A DNA stretch of 32,955 nt from an uncultured Flavobacteriia bacterium (GCA_903873915.1 CAIQQH010000002.1:1-32955), one strand, 5' to 3'; positions 1 to 7,070 are shown, counted from the first letter of the stretch. The notes: a model not told the origin generated them from the sequence alone. Numbers and translations are program-made.

Positions 1-834
1 GCGGATTTCGATTATTCTGTTTCCACCTATAACCCGTATTCGCTTATTTCTCGGGTCAATCGAAATGATTCAACCGTGAAAGTGGATGCGTATTTCATCG
101 CTTGTTTTAATAAAGCCAAAGAAATTTGGAAGAATACAGAGGGAGCTTTCGACCCTACCGTTTATCCTTTGGTGAATGCCTGGGGATTTGGCCCAGGTAA
201 AAAGCAACACATTAAACAAGTGGTAATCGATAGCATTTTAGTCTTTGTCGGATTTGAGATGGTCGAATTGCTAGGAAACAAGATTGTAAAGAAAGACCCA
301 CGCCTTGGACTCGATTTCAATGCCTTTGCACAGGGCTATTCCGTGGATGTAATCGCTCAGTTTTTATTGTCGAAAGGCATCAAGAATTTTGTCGTTGAAA
401 TTGGGGGAGAGGTATACGCCCATGGGAAGATGGAGAACAATGGATGCTGGCTTGTTGGCATCGAAGAACCAACGGATAATCAAGAAACGAACAATGAATT
501 GTACCTCATCGTGGAACTTGAAAATCAGGCTTTGGCAACATCAGGCAACTATCGAAAGTACATTGTTGAGAATGGAGTGAAATACGCGCACCACATCGAT
601 CCTAAAACAGGCTATCCTGCGAAAAACAATCTATTAAGTGCTTCCATTCTTGCAACGGAATGTATCTCCTCTGATGCAAATGCCACAGGAGTATTGGTGA
701 TGGGATTGGAAAAAGCAATTACATTTCTTGCTGCTCATCCTGAACTTCAGGCCTATCTCATTTATTCGGATGAAAATGGCAATTACAAGGTATATCAAAC
801 GCCGGGAATGAAATCCATCATTGTAGGTAGATAA
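1..834 (+). CDS. apbE: FAD:protein FMN transferase (ApbE family), 5' truncated by window edge
   Basis: ApbE enzymes attach FMN from FAD to Ser/Thr of exported redox proteins. The reading frame is open from base 1, so the true start and the lipoprotein signal lie outside the window; 277 residues are visible. Family motifs seen in order are GAFDPTVYPLVNAWGFG, a DFNAFAQGYSVD motif (the usual D-x-x-x-x-A-K/Q-G-Y-x-V-D), VVEIGGEVYAHG, ALATSGNYRKY, HHIDPKTGYPA and ISSDANATGVLVMG; the last two contain the conserved DP-TG and D-A-x-x-T residues that bind Mg and flavin. The next gene, facing it, is a secreted DUF2271 protein, a family I know from flavinylation gene neighbourhoods. The 3' end runs into a hairpin shared with that gene. 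An ATG at 76 is internal and should not be taken as the start. Confidence 0.93.
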   Translation, partial: ADFDYSVSTYNPYSLISRVNRNDSTVKVDAYFIACFNKAKEIWKNTEGAFDPTVYPLVNAWGFGPGKKQHIKQVVIDSILVFVGFEMVELLGNKIVKKDPRLGLDFNAFAQGYSVDVIAQFLLSKGIKNFVVEIGGEVYAHGKMENNGCWLVGIEEPTDNQETNNELYLIVELENQALATSGNYRKYIVENGVKYAHHIDPKTGYPAKNNLLSASILATECISSDANATGVLVMGLEKAITFLAAHPELQAYLIYSDENGNYKVYQTPGMKSIIVGR

Positions 835-866
835 AAAAAAGGCACCTGTTTGGATGCCTTTCTCTT
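831..866. terminator. Bidirectional terminator between convergent apbE and DUF2271 gene
   Basis: Perfect 7-bp stem AAAGGCA (838-844) / TGCCTTT (855-861) with a 10-nt loop. The A-run at 833-840 becomes a strong U-tract for the minus-strand transcript; the plus-strand tail (TTTCTCTT) is weaker. Confidence 0.75.
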
Positions 867-881
867 CTTGTAAATCGAATA

Positions 882-1685
882 TTATTTGTTCAAAACGATC
901 TTCCGTTCTGTTGTCAAAATACCATCGGTAATGTAGATGAAGTAAAGCCCATTTTTGAATGCTGTCAAATCAATACTGATGGTTCCACTTTCATTCATCA
1001 AGTCTTGCGTGTAAATTGCTTCACCAACCATGTTCATCACTTTGACAGATGTAGCTTTCGCGTAATCAATGTTAAAGAGACCATCTGTACTTGGGTTAGG
1101 ATAAACTGTAACTCCAGTTAACACGTTGTTCTCTTCCACTCCTGCAGCTGATGGCATCCAATTCAATGAAACATTCGAAAAGTTCGCGTCTGTTGCTGGT
1201 GTTTGACTATCAGAGTTTGGACCTTTCACGAAAGTAAATGATTTAAGGACAGTGCTAGATCCATGATTCCATGTTTCTTGAATAGTAACTTTATAGGTTC
1301 CGTCAGGCACAAGTACACCACTTGCGTTGGTTCCATCCCAAGTGATGGTCTTCGTACCAAAACTCGAAAGCGTAGCTCCAGAAGTTGCTCCGACAACATT
1401 ACAAGATGCCGCCAAACAGTTACTCGATGCACCACCAGAATTCGTTGCGAATGTTGGTAAATGGTCTTTGGTTCCTGCGCCTGCATTTCTAATTTTTGTC
1501 TTAACAAATGCCCCTGTTGAGGACTGAATCCATACAGCAAGTACATTTTTATTTCCCGTGTAACATGGGCTATGCGCTACCTGTGTAAAGGTAAATGTAA
1601 GCGTGCCATAGGATTGAGCAAAAGCGGATACAGACAAAATGATTGCTGCAGCAGACATTGATAATTTTTTGACCATGGTTTTCAT
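882..1685 (-). CDS. Secreted DUF2271-like protein with T9SS type A sorting domain
   Basis: 267 residues. Residues 1-24 are a signal peptide (ending AFAQ). Residues about 26-155 resemble DUF2271: an NVLAVWIQ strand, a central loop, then TITWDGTNASGVLVPDGTYKV, the usual WDG..(D/A)..G..VPDGTY turn. Residues about 187-267 are a T9SS type A domain (YPNPSTDGLFNI through a terminal RKIVLNK), so the mature protein should be exported through the outer membrane and anchored or released. In the loop at 97-108 the stretch VVGATSGATLSS resembles the S/T-G-A-T motif that ApbE enzymes flavinylate, and an apbE lies immediately downstream on the other strand. Three Cys (41, 90, 95) in the exported part could form disulfides. 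Two in-frame ATGs (1685 and 1676) could start it; the first is chosen. The family assignment comes from motif memory. Confidence 0.8.
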   Translation of the reverse strand: MKTMVKKLSMSAAAIILSVSAFAQSYGTLTFTFTQVAHSPCYTGNKNVLAVWIQSSTGAFVKTKIRNAGAGTKDHLPTFATNSGGASSNCLAASCNVVGATSGATLSSFGTKTITWDGTNASGVLVPDGTYKVTIQETWNHGSSTVLKSFTFVKGPNSDSQTPATDANFSNVSLNWMPSAAGVEENNVLTGVTVYPNPSTDGLFNIDYAKATSVKVMNMVGEAIYTQDLMNESGTISIDLTAFKNGLYFIYITDGILTTERKIVLNK

Positions 1686-1788
1686 TTCAAATGGTTATAA
1701 GGTAATAGCGCAAATTTATGAAATAAATCTTTTTTACTATCAGATTTCCGTGTTTTATTTTAAGTTTTTAGTATTAATTAGAATGATT

Positions 1789-2922
1789 CTAATTAGCACA
1801 TGGACTTGGTAAAATCCACCAATGTGCAAAGCCTTCTAAGCGGATTTCATTCTCATAGTCGGCACATGCTTTCTCTTTTTCATTTAATAGTATGTAATTC
1901 AGTGCCCGATTGTAGTAAAACAATGAATTGTTAGGATTAAGGTCTATGGCAGAATTCAGATCAGAGAGTGCTTCTAAACGTTTATTTTGCTTTAAATTCA
2001 CTCGTGACCTGAAATAATAATTGTTAGCATCAAGCGAATCTTTCGAAATGGCTTTATTGCAGAAGAGTAGTGCTTGATCATATTGATGTAAATACACAAA
2101 CAAAAGTGCAAGTTGATGATCTGCCGCAGCGAATTTTTGATCCGTAATCAGCTTTTTTAATGAGGATGTATAGTCCGTTAATTTGTGTTTTTGCAATTCA
2201 CCAATAGGATAATCCATTTCGAAAAAGGGATTCAACCGAATGGCGTTGAGATAATAGGAAATAGCAGTGTCAAAAGAATGATTTTCTTCTTGAATAAAGC
2301 CCAGGTAATAATAAGATTGAACATTACTTGAATCTATAGATACCGCCTTAGCGAGGTCTTTTTCTGCCAATAAAAAGTCTTTTTGTTTGACTTTAATCCA
2401 TGCGCGGTGAATGTACGCGTCTGCATGTTCAGGATTCACGCGAATGGCATCGCTGTAATCCATGAAGGCACCTAGTTCATCCTTCATGTTCTCTTTTATC
2501 CTTCCCCTGAAATAGTGCGCATCAGCATTTCCGTCCTCGAGCCGAATTACCGAGGTGTAATCTTGAATGGCCTTCGTAAACTCTTTTTTCTTCTCCCAAA
2601 TCATTCCCCGCAAGAAATAACTATCCACATGTTCGGAATCAATCGCAATTTGCTGCGTAAAGTCGACAATAGCGCCTTCGTAATCTTCAATTAGGTCCTT
2701 TACAAATCCACGATCAAAATAGGCATTTTCATCTTCAAGATTCAACGAAATAATTTCTGAGTAAAAGAAAATGGCACTATCGTACTCTTTTAGATGAAAA
2801 TGCTCAGCGGCACATTCGTTATACTCCTCGATCAACGATTGCCCGTTAGCACACCATATGAATCCAATAATAAAAAGTGTTATTTTCAATCTCAACCCCA
2901 TTTGTAATCGTTCAGTTTTCAT
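1789..2922 (-). CDS. Exported tetratricopeptide (TPR) repeat protein
   Basis: 377 residues. A hydrophobic signal sequence near the N terminus ends CANGQS. The rest is about eight to ten TPR units with the usual A-(F/Y)-x-x-R-G and A-I-x-D-(F/Y) spacing: AYFDRGFVKD, SYFLRGMIWE, AHYFRGRIKE, AYIHRAWIKV, YYYLGFIQEE, NYYFRSRVNL and FYYNRALNYI. TPR solenoids bind other proteins; no catalytic domain is present, so the role is probably scaffolding in the envelope. The final segment ends KACADYENEIRLEGFAHWW. The start is uncertain: ATG at 2922 sits at the edge of a heptamer repeat array, and the ATG at 2901 (MGLRLKITLF) gives an equally good signal peptide. Sel1 or other TPR subfamilies were not distinguished. 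Confidence 0.85.
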   Translation of the reverse strand: MKTERLQMGLRLKITLFIIGFIWCANGQSLIEEYNECAAEHFHLKEYDSAIFFYSEIISLNLEDENAYFDRGFVKDLIEDYEGAIVDFTQQIAIDSEHVDSYFLRGMIWEKKKEFTKAIQDYTSVIRLEDGNADAHYFRGRIKENMKDELGAFMDYSDAIRVNPEHADAYIHRAWIKVKQKDFLLAEKDLAKAVSIDSSNVQSYYYLGFIQEENHSFDTAISYYLNAIRLNPFFEMDYPIGELQKHKLTDYTSSLKKLITDQKFAAADHQLALLFVYLHQYDQALLFCNKAISKDSLDANNYYFRSRVNLKQNKRLEALSDLNSAIDLNPNNSLFYYNRALNYILLNEKEKACADYENEIRLEGFAHWWILPSPCAN

Positions 2923-2924
2923 TG

Positions 2925-3021
2925 GTAATGCGTCATTCGTAACTTGTCATTAGTAATTCGTCATTCGTAACTCGTCATTGGTAATTAGTAATTCGTCATT
3001 AGTAATGAGTAACTCTTCGTT
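2925..3021. repeat. Heptamer/14-mer tandem repeat array (consensus GTAATTC GTCATTA)
   Basis: The spacer between two minus-strand genes consists of 7-base units that mostly pair into 14-mers: units start at 2925, 2939, 2953, 2967, (7-mer) 2981, 2988, (7-mer) 3002 and 3009. Each unit begins GTAA or GTCATT. The array abuts the start codon of the TPR gene and so contains or replaces its upstream region. No coding function is visible. Confidence 0.85.
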
Positions 3022-3029
3022 CCTCAAGA

Positions 3030-3578
3030 CTATGGGATCCCCCGATAATTAAGCACCCATTGGTTATCCTGCACATCACTTAAAATTTTCCAAAAGTTGC
3101 TGTCTAAGAAATAATCGGCATCAATATTCCGAACATCATATTCTTCAAAAAGGTATTTCTCCTGTAAATCGGACGGTCGGTAACGCTCATTGCTCCATCC
3201 TATTCCATTCACAGTATTGAATGGATATCCTGCAAAGCGCAGTTTCCAAAGTGAGTCACAAGGGACGCAGTAATCTGTTTCTTTTAGCGAAAATGAATCG
3301 GTATGTATGCCGATCATAAGATTTCGTTCTTCAAAATAATTTCTTCGTTGTGGATTGTAAATGCTGGGCCATTTTCCTGAGGCAATGTAAACAAACTCGC
3401 GTTGGGAGAGAATCTTGCGCTGAGACAGTGTTCTGCCGTTGTCCAAAAAACAAACAAAAGTGGTCAAACCAGAATTTGCTTGAATGGCGACACGCACCCC
3501 AAAAACTGCCCTAACAGGCTCCGGACGATTCGCGGAACTTGCAATAAACCAACAGAGGAAAAATAATGTATAGCGCAT
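3030..3578 (-). CDS. Exported protein of unknown function
   Basis: 182 residues. I do not recognise the family. Residues 1-16 form a signal peptide (MRYTLFFLCWFIASSA). The mature part is rich in aromatic and charged residues, contains three Cys (C43 and a C-x-x-C pair in YCVPCDSLW), and has no membrane helix, so a periplasmic or surface location is likely. The product ends WVLNYRGIP. It lies between the small membrane protein gene upstream and the repeat array downstream, on the same strand as both neighbours; a TACATTTG box 13 bases before the start suggests its own promoter. Codon use matches the neighbours. No homologous motif could be named, so no function is assigned. Confidence 0.75.
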   Translation of the reverse strand: MRYTLFFLCWFIASSANRPEPVRAVFGVRVAIQANSGLTTFVCFLDNGRTLSQRKILSQREFVYIASGKWPSIYNPQRRNYFEERNLMIGIHTDSFSLKETDYCVPCDSLWKLRFAGYPFNTVNGIGWSNERYRPSDLQEKYLFEEYDVRNIDADYFLDSNFWKILSDVQDNQWVLNYRGIP

Positions 3579-3591
3579 GATTCGAACGCTT

Positions 3592-3599
3592 CAAATGTA
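3592..3599 (-). promoter_or_regulatory. Possible -7 box (TACATTTG) for the 3578 gene
   Basis: Exact match to the Bacteroidota -7 consensus TAnnTTTG on the minus strand, 13 bases upstream of the start codon. There is no TTTG at the expected 19-base distance upstream, so this is only a half-supported promoter. Confidence 0.35.
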
Positions 3600-3602
3600 C
3601 AA

Positions 3603-3761
3603 TTATTTCCGACGGAATAGCTGCCAAACAATACCCATTGCTATGCAAAAACACACCACAAACGGCCACCAAGAATCAGAAAGAAAAAATGAAACAAGTA
3701 AAGCGGGAATCAGAAGGATGGCCAATAAGTGGAATTTTCCTTGGTGCTCACTTTCGTTCAT
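3603..3761 (-). CDS. Small two-helix membrane protein (52 aa), overlaps cyclo-ligase gene
   Basis: A short reading frame, ATG at 3761 to TAA at 3603, begins 14 bases before the stop of the upstream cyclo-ligase gene in another frame. The product starts MNESEHQGKFHLLAILL, has a hydrophobic helix at about residues 11-27, a polar SDSWW turn at 28-32, a second helix at 33-46, and a positive end (QLFRRK), which predicts a hairpin with cytoplasmic termini. Overlap with the preceding stop, hydrophobic patterning and the charged C terminus argue for a real gene translated by coupling. No family is recognised. The only other content of this 150-base spacer is the promoter-like box of the next gene. 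Confidence 0.6.
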   Translation of the reverse strand: MNESEHQGKFHLLAILLIPALLVSFFLSDSWWPFVVCFCIAMGIVWQLFRRK

Positions 3762-4323
3762 CGAAGCGAATAATTTGCGTGGGTGTAATGCAATAGTCCA
3801 ATTGGATGTCGTGTGGATCTATATCGTCTATGACACACATTTCGTCAAAAAGATGCAAACCGATGAAGATACAATTCGGCCGACATTTGCGCAGAAATCG
3901 GTCGTAAAACCCTTTTCCGTAGCCAATGCGATGACCAGAAGCGTCAACAGCAAGCAAGGGAACAAACACGATATCCAAGGTATCGGCTTTTATTGTCTTT
4001 CCATGGCTTGGCTCAGGAATACCAAATTCATTCACTTTCAACTGACTATGACTTTCGAATTGAAAGTGCTTCATGGAATGTTTTTCGAAATCAGATTTCG
4101 GAAGAGCAATAGTAGCACCTATTGAGATTCCTTTCTCAAGAATGCTGTAGGTATTTATTTCGCGTTGACGTTCAATGGGAAGAAACAAACTCAATACCTT
4201 GCCTTCCAGCTGGAAATGGGTGAATAGTTGCTCACAAATATCCGCAGAACGGCGCTCCAATTCATCTGGAGTAATTTCAAGCCGCTTTTGCTTATAGAGA
4301 GAACGAATCGACGCTTTTTGCAT
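3748..4323 (-). CDS. ygfA: 5-formyltetrahydrofolate cyclo-ligase
   Basis: 191 residues, the usual length. The enzyme converts 5-formyl-THF to 5,10-methenyl-THF using ATP in one-carbon metabolism in the cytoplasm. The signature GHRIGYGKGFYDRFL at residues 130-144 is the ATP/folate loop that defines the family. Also present are the N-terminal basic helix (SIRSLYKQKRLEI), SLFLPIERQREINT near the substrate pocket, GIPEPSHGK and DIVFVPLLAVD. Its ATG overlaps the TAA of ybaB by one base (TAATG), so it should be translationally coupled to that gene, and its own 3' end overlaps the start of a small membrane protein gene. The three form one minus-strand operon. Confidence 0.95.
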   Translation of the reverse strand: MQKASIRSLYKQKRLEITPDELERRSADICEQLFTHFQLEGKVLSLFLPIERQREINTYSILEKGISIGATIALPKSDFEKHSMKHFQFESHSQLKVNEFGIPEPSHGKTIKADTLDIVFVPLLAVDASGHRIGYGKGFYDRFLRKCRPNCIFIGLHLFDEMCVIDDIDPHDIQLDYCITPTQIIRFDERK

Positions 4324-4622
4324 TACATTTTTGGAAAAAGATGTTTCGCGGAGGACATCACTTCTTGCTCATTGATGGCATTGGCTTTGTCCACTGCGCG
4401 CTGAAGTGCAACGGTAATCAGATCTTCTAAATCGTCTTTTTCCATGGTGGTGTGGTCTCCATTAATCTTAACGGATCGAACGGATCGATTTCCTGTAAGT
4501 TCAACGACAACGAGCCCATTTCCCGCTTCTCCTTCAACAAGAATGGCGGCAAGACGTGACTTACTTTCTTCAGCCATTTTTTTCATGGCTTCCATTTTGC
4601 CAAACATATCGGATCCAAACAT
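4323..4622 (-). CDS. YbaB/EbfC family nucleoid-associated protein
   Basis: 99 residues, typical for YbaB/EbfC, a small dimeric DNA-binding protein of the nucleoid. The family pattern is clear: MFGKMEAMKKMAEESKSRL in the first helix, VEGEAGNGLVVVELTGNRSVRSVKI in the sheet, then DDLEDLITVALQRAVDKANA in the second helix. The first gene of a minus-strand operon with the cyclo-ligase gene (one-base TAATG overlap). In many bacteria ybaB sits with dnaX and recR, which is not the case here. A TATTTTTG box 22 bases upstream of the ATG may be its -7 element. Confidence 0.92.
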   Translation of the reverse strand: MFGSDMFGKMEAMKKMAEESKSRLAAILVEGEAGNGLVVVELTGNRSVRSVKINGDHTTMEKDDLEDLITVALQRAVDKANAINEQEVMSSAKHLFPKM

Positions 4623-4644
4623 ATAACTAAGCGCTTTCGGTCAG

Positions 4645-4652
4645 CAAAAATA
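4645..4652 (-). promoter_or_regulatory. Possible -7 box (TATTTTTG) for the ybaB operon
   Basis: Exact TAnnTTTG match on the minus strand, 22 bases before the ybaB start. A good TTTG at 19 bases upstream is absent (only T-rich sequence slightly farther away). Confidence 0.35.
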
Positions 4653-4738
4653 ATGATATCAGTGAGTATATGTTAAAACTAAATAATTCTTATCAGGTTA
4701 TAAATTTATTTAAATTGAAAAGATATACCTTTGACCTC

Positions 4739-5659
4739 ATGAAAAAGAAACTATTTTTTGTCTTCGTACTGGTTGCATTGGGCATGCCTACTGTGGCACA
4801 AGTAGATGAGTCTAAAGATTCTCTGTATGCCGAAGAAGAGTACGTAGAAGAAGAGTCCAATTTAGTGGAAGAAACGTTTATGTCTTCGCGGGTGATCAAT
4901 GGACACTCGGTGGAAATGCTGCGTAAAGGAGTTCTTGAGTTTCGCGTTGAACACCGTTTTGGTGATATTGCTGGTTCGAACGGAGGAGTTCAAACCTTAT
5001 TCGGATTGGACAACTCATCAGATATTCGCATTGCCTTTGAATACGGCATCACAAACAATCTGATGGTTGGCATCGGTCGTAGCAAGGGTGCCGGAAATCC
5101 ATACACGTCGTTGATGGATGGTTTTGCTAAATACCGTTTGTTGCAGCAAGAAAAGAAAGGAATGCCTTTTTCAATGGTACTTGTTGGTACCTCAAGTATG
5201 TCTTATGCAAAAGCGTCTACCGATGAATCATTGGTTCAAAATTACCCGAAGTTTAGTCACCGTTTCGCGTATTGCGCCCAGTTAAACATTGCACGGAAGT
5301 TTGGTGAACGCTTGAGTGTGGCTATTATGCCAACCGTTGTACATCGCAATTATGTGCTTCAATCGGATGTCAATACACTGTTTGCATTGGGCGGTGCCTT
5401 ACGATGTGGTTTGACGTCGAAAACAGCGATTTTGTTGGAATACTACCACTGTTTCAATCCTTCTGGAACACGCGCAATGAATACCAATAGTTTAGGCATA
5501 GCTTTTGAATGGATTACCTTCGGACACAATTTCACCATTAACCTAACCAACTCAAGAGGTTTTGGTGAAACACAGTTCATCCCATACACCTACGAACAAT
5601 GGTTGAAAGGCCAATTTCGCTTAGGGTTCTGTATCGGTAGAAAATACCAAGGAGAATAG
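4739..5659 (+). CDS. DUF5777-like outer-membrane beta-barrel protein
   Basis: 306 residues from the ATG at 4739; an upstream in-frame ATG at 4670 adds 23 residues that are not signal-like, so the later start (MKKKLFFVFVLVALGMPTVAQ, a clean signal peptide) is preferred. After an acidic segment (YAEEEYVEEESNLVEE) comes the family core: SSRVINGHSVEMLRKGVLEFRVEHRFGDI, QTLFGLDNSSDIRIAFEYGITNNLMVGIGRS, and alternating beta strands to a terminal GQFRLGFCIGRKY. This matches the DUF5777 barrel family of Bacteroidota as I remember it; no substrate is known. It is the first gene of a four-gene plus-strand operon whose next members are a YceI protein, a membrane protein and a haem lipoprotein, suggesting an envelope redox or lipid role. 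Confidence 0.82.
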   Translation: MKKKLFFVFVLVALGMPTVAQVDESKDSLYAEEEYVEEESNLVEETFMSSRVINGHSVEMLRKGVLEFRVEHRFGDIAGSNGGVQTLFGLDNSSDIRIAFEYGITNNLMVGIGRSKGAGNPYTSLMDGFAKYRLLQQEKKGMPFSMVLVGTSSMSYAKASTDESLVQNYPKFSHRFAYCAQLNIARKFGERLSVAIMPTVVHRNYVLQSDVNTLFALGGALRCGLTSKTAILLEYYHCFNPSGTRAMNTNSLGIAFEWITFGHNFTINLTNSRGFGETQFIPYTYEQWLKGQFRLGFCIGRKYQGE

Positions 5660-5680
5660 CAACTTTTTAAATTAAAAATC

Positions 5681-6226
5681 ATGAAATCAAACATTTTTTA
5701 TGGCGCATTGGCAGGGGTAATTCTCTTGACATCTGCATCCTTGATTGCACCGCCAGCGCAAGAGTACAAAATCAAAGAAGGATTCAAAATTGAATTCAAA
5801 AGTAAAGATCCTTCTGGAATATTTAAAGAAGCCAAAGGATCGGTGAAGTTTGATGAAAGTGATCTCGAAAATTCTAAATTTTCATTGACATTTCCTATTG
5901 CGTCAATCAGTACCGGTAATGGAATGATGAACAAGAAAGCGCAAACCGAAGAGTGGTTTAGCGCGACTAAATACCCTGACATCAAATATGTATCAACGAA
6001 AATTGATAAATCGGGTGACGATTTTATTGTCTATGGAACTTTGACTATGAAAGGTGTATCGAAAGAGAAAAAGGTACCGCTGAAGATGTCAAAAACTGAC
6101 GGTGGTTTGACATTCTCAGGTTCGTTCGTTGTGAATCGCATGGATTTCAAAGTCGGGAAGGAAAGCGATGCAGTGCCGAACAACATGAACATCAGTTTTT
6201 CATTACCAGTTACAAAAAAACAATAA
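5681..6226 (+). CDS. YceI family periplasmic protein
   Basis: 181 residues with a signal peptide (about 1-26). YceI proteins are small lipocalin-like barrels that bind isoprenoid chains such as polyprenyl quinones. Features: IKEGFKIEFKSKDPSGIFKEAKGSVKFDESDLENSKF at the N terminus of the barrel, EEWFSATKYPDIKYVSTKI, YGTLTMKGVSKEKKVPLKM, and a terminal FVVNRMDFKVGKES strand; the W-F-x-A-x-x-Y-P and L-T-(M/I)-x-G-V motifs are diagnostic. It starts 21 bases after the barrel gene and ends two bases before the next start, so it is co-transcribed. A quinone-like ligand would fit with the haem protein downstream, but this is inference. Confidence 0.93.
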   Translation: MKSNIFYGALAGVILLTSASLIAPPAQEYKIKEGFKIEFKSKDPSGIFKEAKGSVKFDESDLENSKFSLTFPIASISTGNGMMNKKAQTEEWFSATKYPDIKYVSTKIDKSGDDFIVYGTLTMKGVSKEKKVPLKMSKTDGGLTFSGSFVVNRMDFKVGKESDAVPNNMNISFSLPVTKKQ

Positions 6227-6228
6227 GC

Positions 6229-6639
6229 ATGTTTAAGCGCGTACTTTTTCTGGGTATTGCTTCCGGAGTTCTATCTGGTTTGGCAAGTCATATTTTTATG
6301 ATGGTGTACAAGGAGGTAATGTTTGTGGACTTCTCTCCAGTGTTAAAAGCATATCAACTCTATGCGGCCTGTGTTTTTGGCTGTGTATTGGCTTCTATGG
6401 GGTATTTTGCCGCTATGAAGGTGGTGCCTCGTTTTGGTGAAATCATCTTCAATTTGTTGTTTGTGATTCTTTCATTCGCAAGTATCATTTCTCCAATCAT
6501 GTTTACGTTCCCGCCTGAATTGGATGTGAAAGGGATCGATGAAATCACGATGTACTTTATTCCATTTACAGTGACCTTACACTTCTTCCCGGCAATCGTA
6601 TGGTTCGCCATTAAACCCATTTTCATCAAATCAGTATGA
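6229..6639 (+). CDS. Four-helix inner-membrane protein of unknown function
   Basis: 136 residues, nearly all hydrophobic, with four predicted membrane helices at roughly 5-25, 42-65, 75-96 and 108-130 and a short polar loop (FPPELDVKGIDEIT) between helices three and four. I do not recognise the family. It starts two bases after the YceI stop, and its stop overlaps the start of the haem lipoprotein gene by four bases (ATGA), which indicates translational coupling and a joint function with these neighbours. No His pair typical of a b-type haem site stands out, although one His lies in helix 1 and another (LHFFPAIVWF) in helix 4. Confidence 0.78.
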   Translation: MFKRVLFLGIASGVLSGLASHIFMMVYKEVMFVDFSPVLKAYQLYAACVFGCVLASMGYFAAMKVVPRFGEIIFNLLFVILSFASIISPIMFTFPPELDVKGIDEITMYFIPFTVTLHFFPAIVWFAIKPIFIKSV

Positions 6640-6995
6640 AGGCTTTCCTAATAATTTTTAGCGCGCTAACCCTAGGTGTATTGACCTTGAATTCCTGCAA
6701 TAAGGACAAGGTGCCAGTAGACTGCATTACTGCAGGTTGCACGGATACGATATCCTTCGCAAATCAAATTTTGCCAATGATTCAAAATAACTGTGTGGGT
6801 TGTCATCAACCGGGAAATGCATCTGGAGGGTATTCTCTTTCTACATATTCAGAAATCTCAGCGAATGCCGATGCGATTCTCAACTCATTGTATGGAACAT
6901 CAGTGGCGTTAATGCCTCAAGGTGGGCCTGCGTTGGCGGATACGCTCATTCAGCAATTTAGCTGCTGGAAGTGCCAGGGAAAAATGGATAATTAA
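6636..6995 (+). CDS. Small c-type haem lipoprotein
   Basis: 119 residues. The N terminus is a lipoprotein signal with lipobox LNSC (Cys21), so the protein is attached to a membrane outside the cytoplasm. One haem c attachment motif is present, CVGCH (residues 53-57), and ALMPQGGPAL farther on supplies the likely axial Met in the M-P pattern of class I cytochromes. Extra Cys occur at C30, C35, C88 and C91 (SCWKC), which could form disulfides or bind metal. Length matches a minimal cytochrome c domain. As the last gene of the barrel/YceI/membrane-protein operon it would be the electron-carrying member. A cytochrome c maturation system must exist elsewhere. Confidence 0.82.
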   Translation: MKAFLIIFSALTLGVLTLNSCNKDKVPVDCITAGCTDTISFANQILPMIQNNCVGCHQPGNASGGYSLSTYSEISANADAILNSLYGTSVALMPQGGPALADTLIQQFSCWKCQGKMDN

Positions 6996-7044
6996 GAGTT
7001 AAGAATGAAAAATTAAGAATGAAGAATTAAAAATGAAGGATGAA
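6996..7044. repeat. Heptamer/14-mer tandem repeat (consensus GAATGAA GAATTAA)
   Basis: Directly after the stop codon, 7-base units alternate in the pattern GAATGAA / (A/G)AATTAA: a 7-mer at 6996, 14-mers at 7003, 7017 and 7031. The period equals that of the array at 2925-3021 but the sequence differs. Confidence 0.8.
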
Positions 7045-7070
7045 TAATTATTGTTCGTCAAAGACATATC

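Noticed and set aside
3577-4125. 182-codon plus-strand frame opposite the cyclo-ligase gene
   Set aside because: It is antisense to a gene with clear family motifs and has no domain of its own.
4726-4733. TACCTTTG as a regular promoter of the barrel gene
   Set aside because: It is only five bases from the ATG and lacks a -33 element at 19 bases; discussed only as a possible leaderless start.
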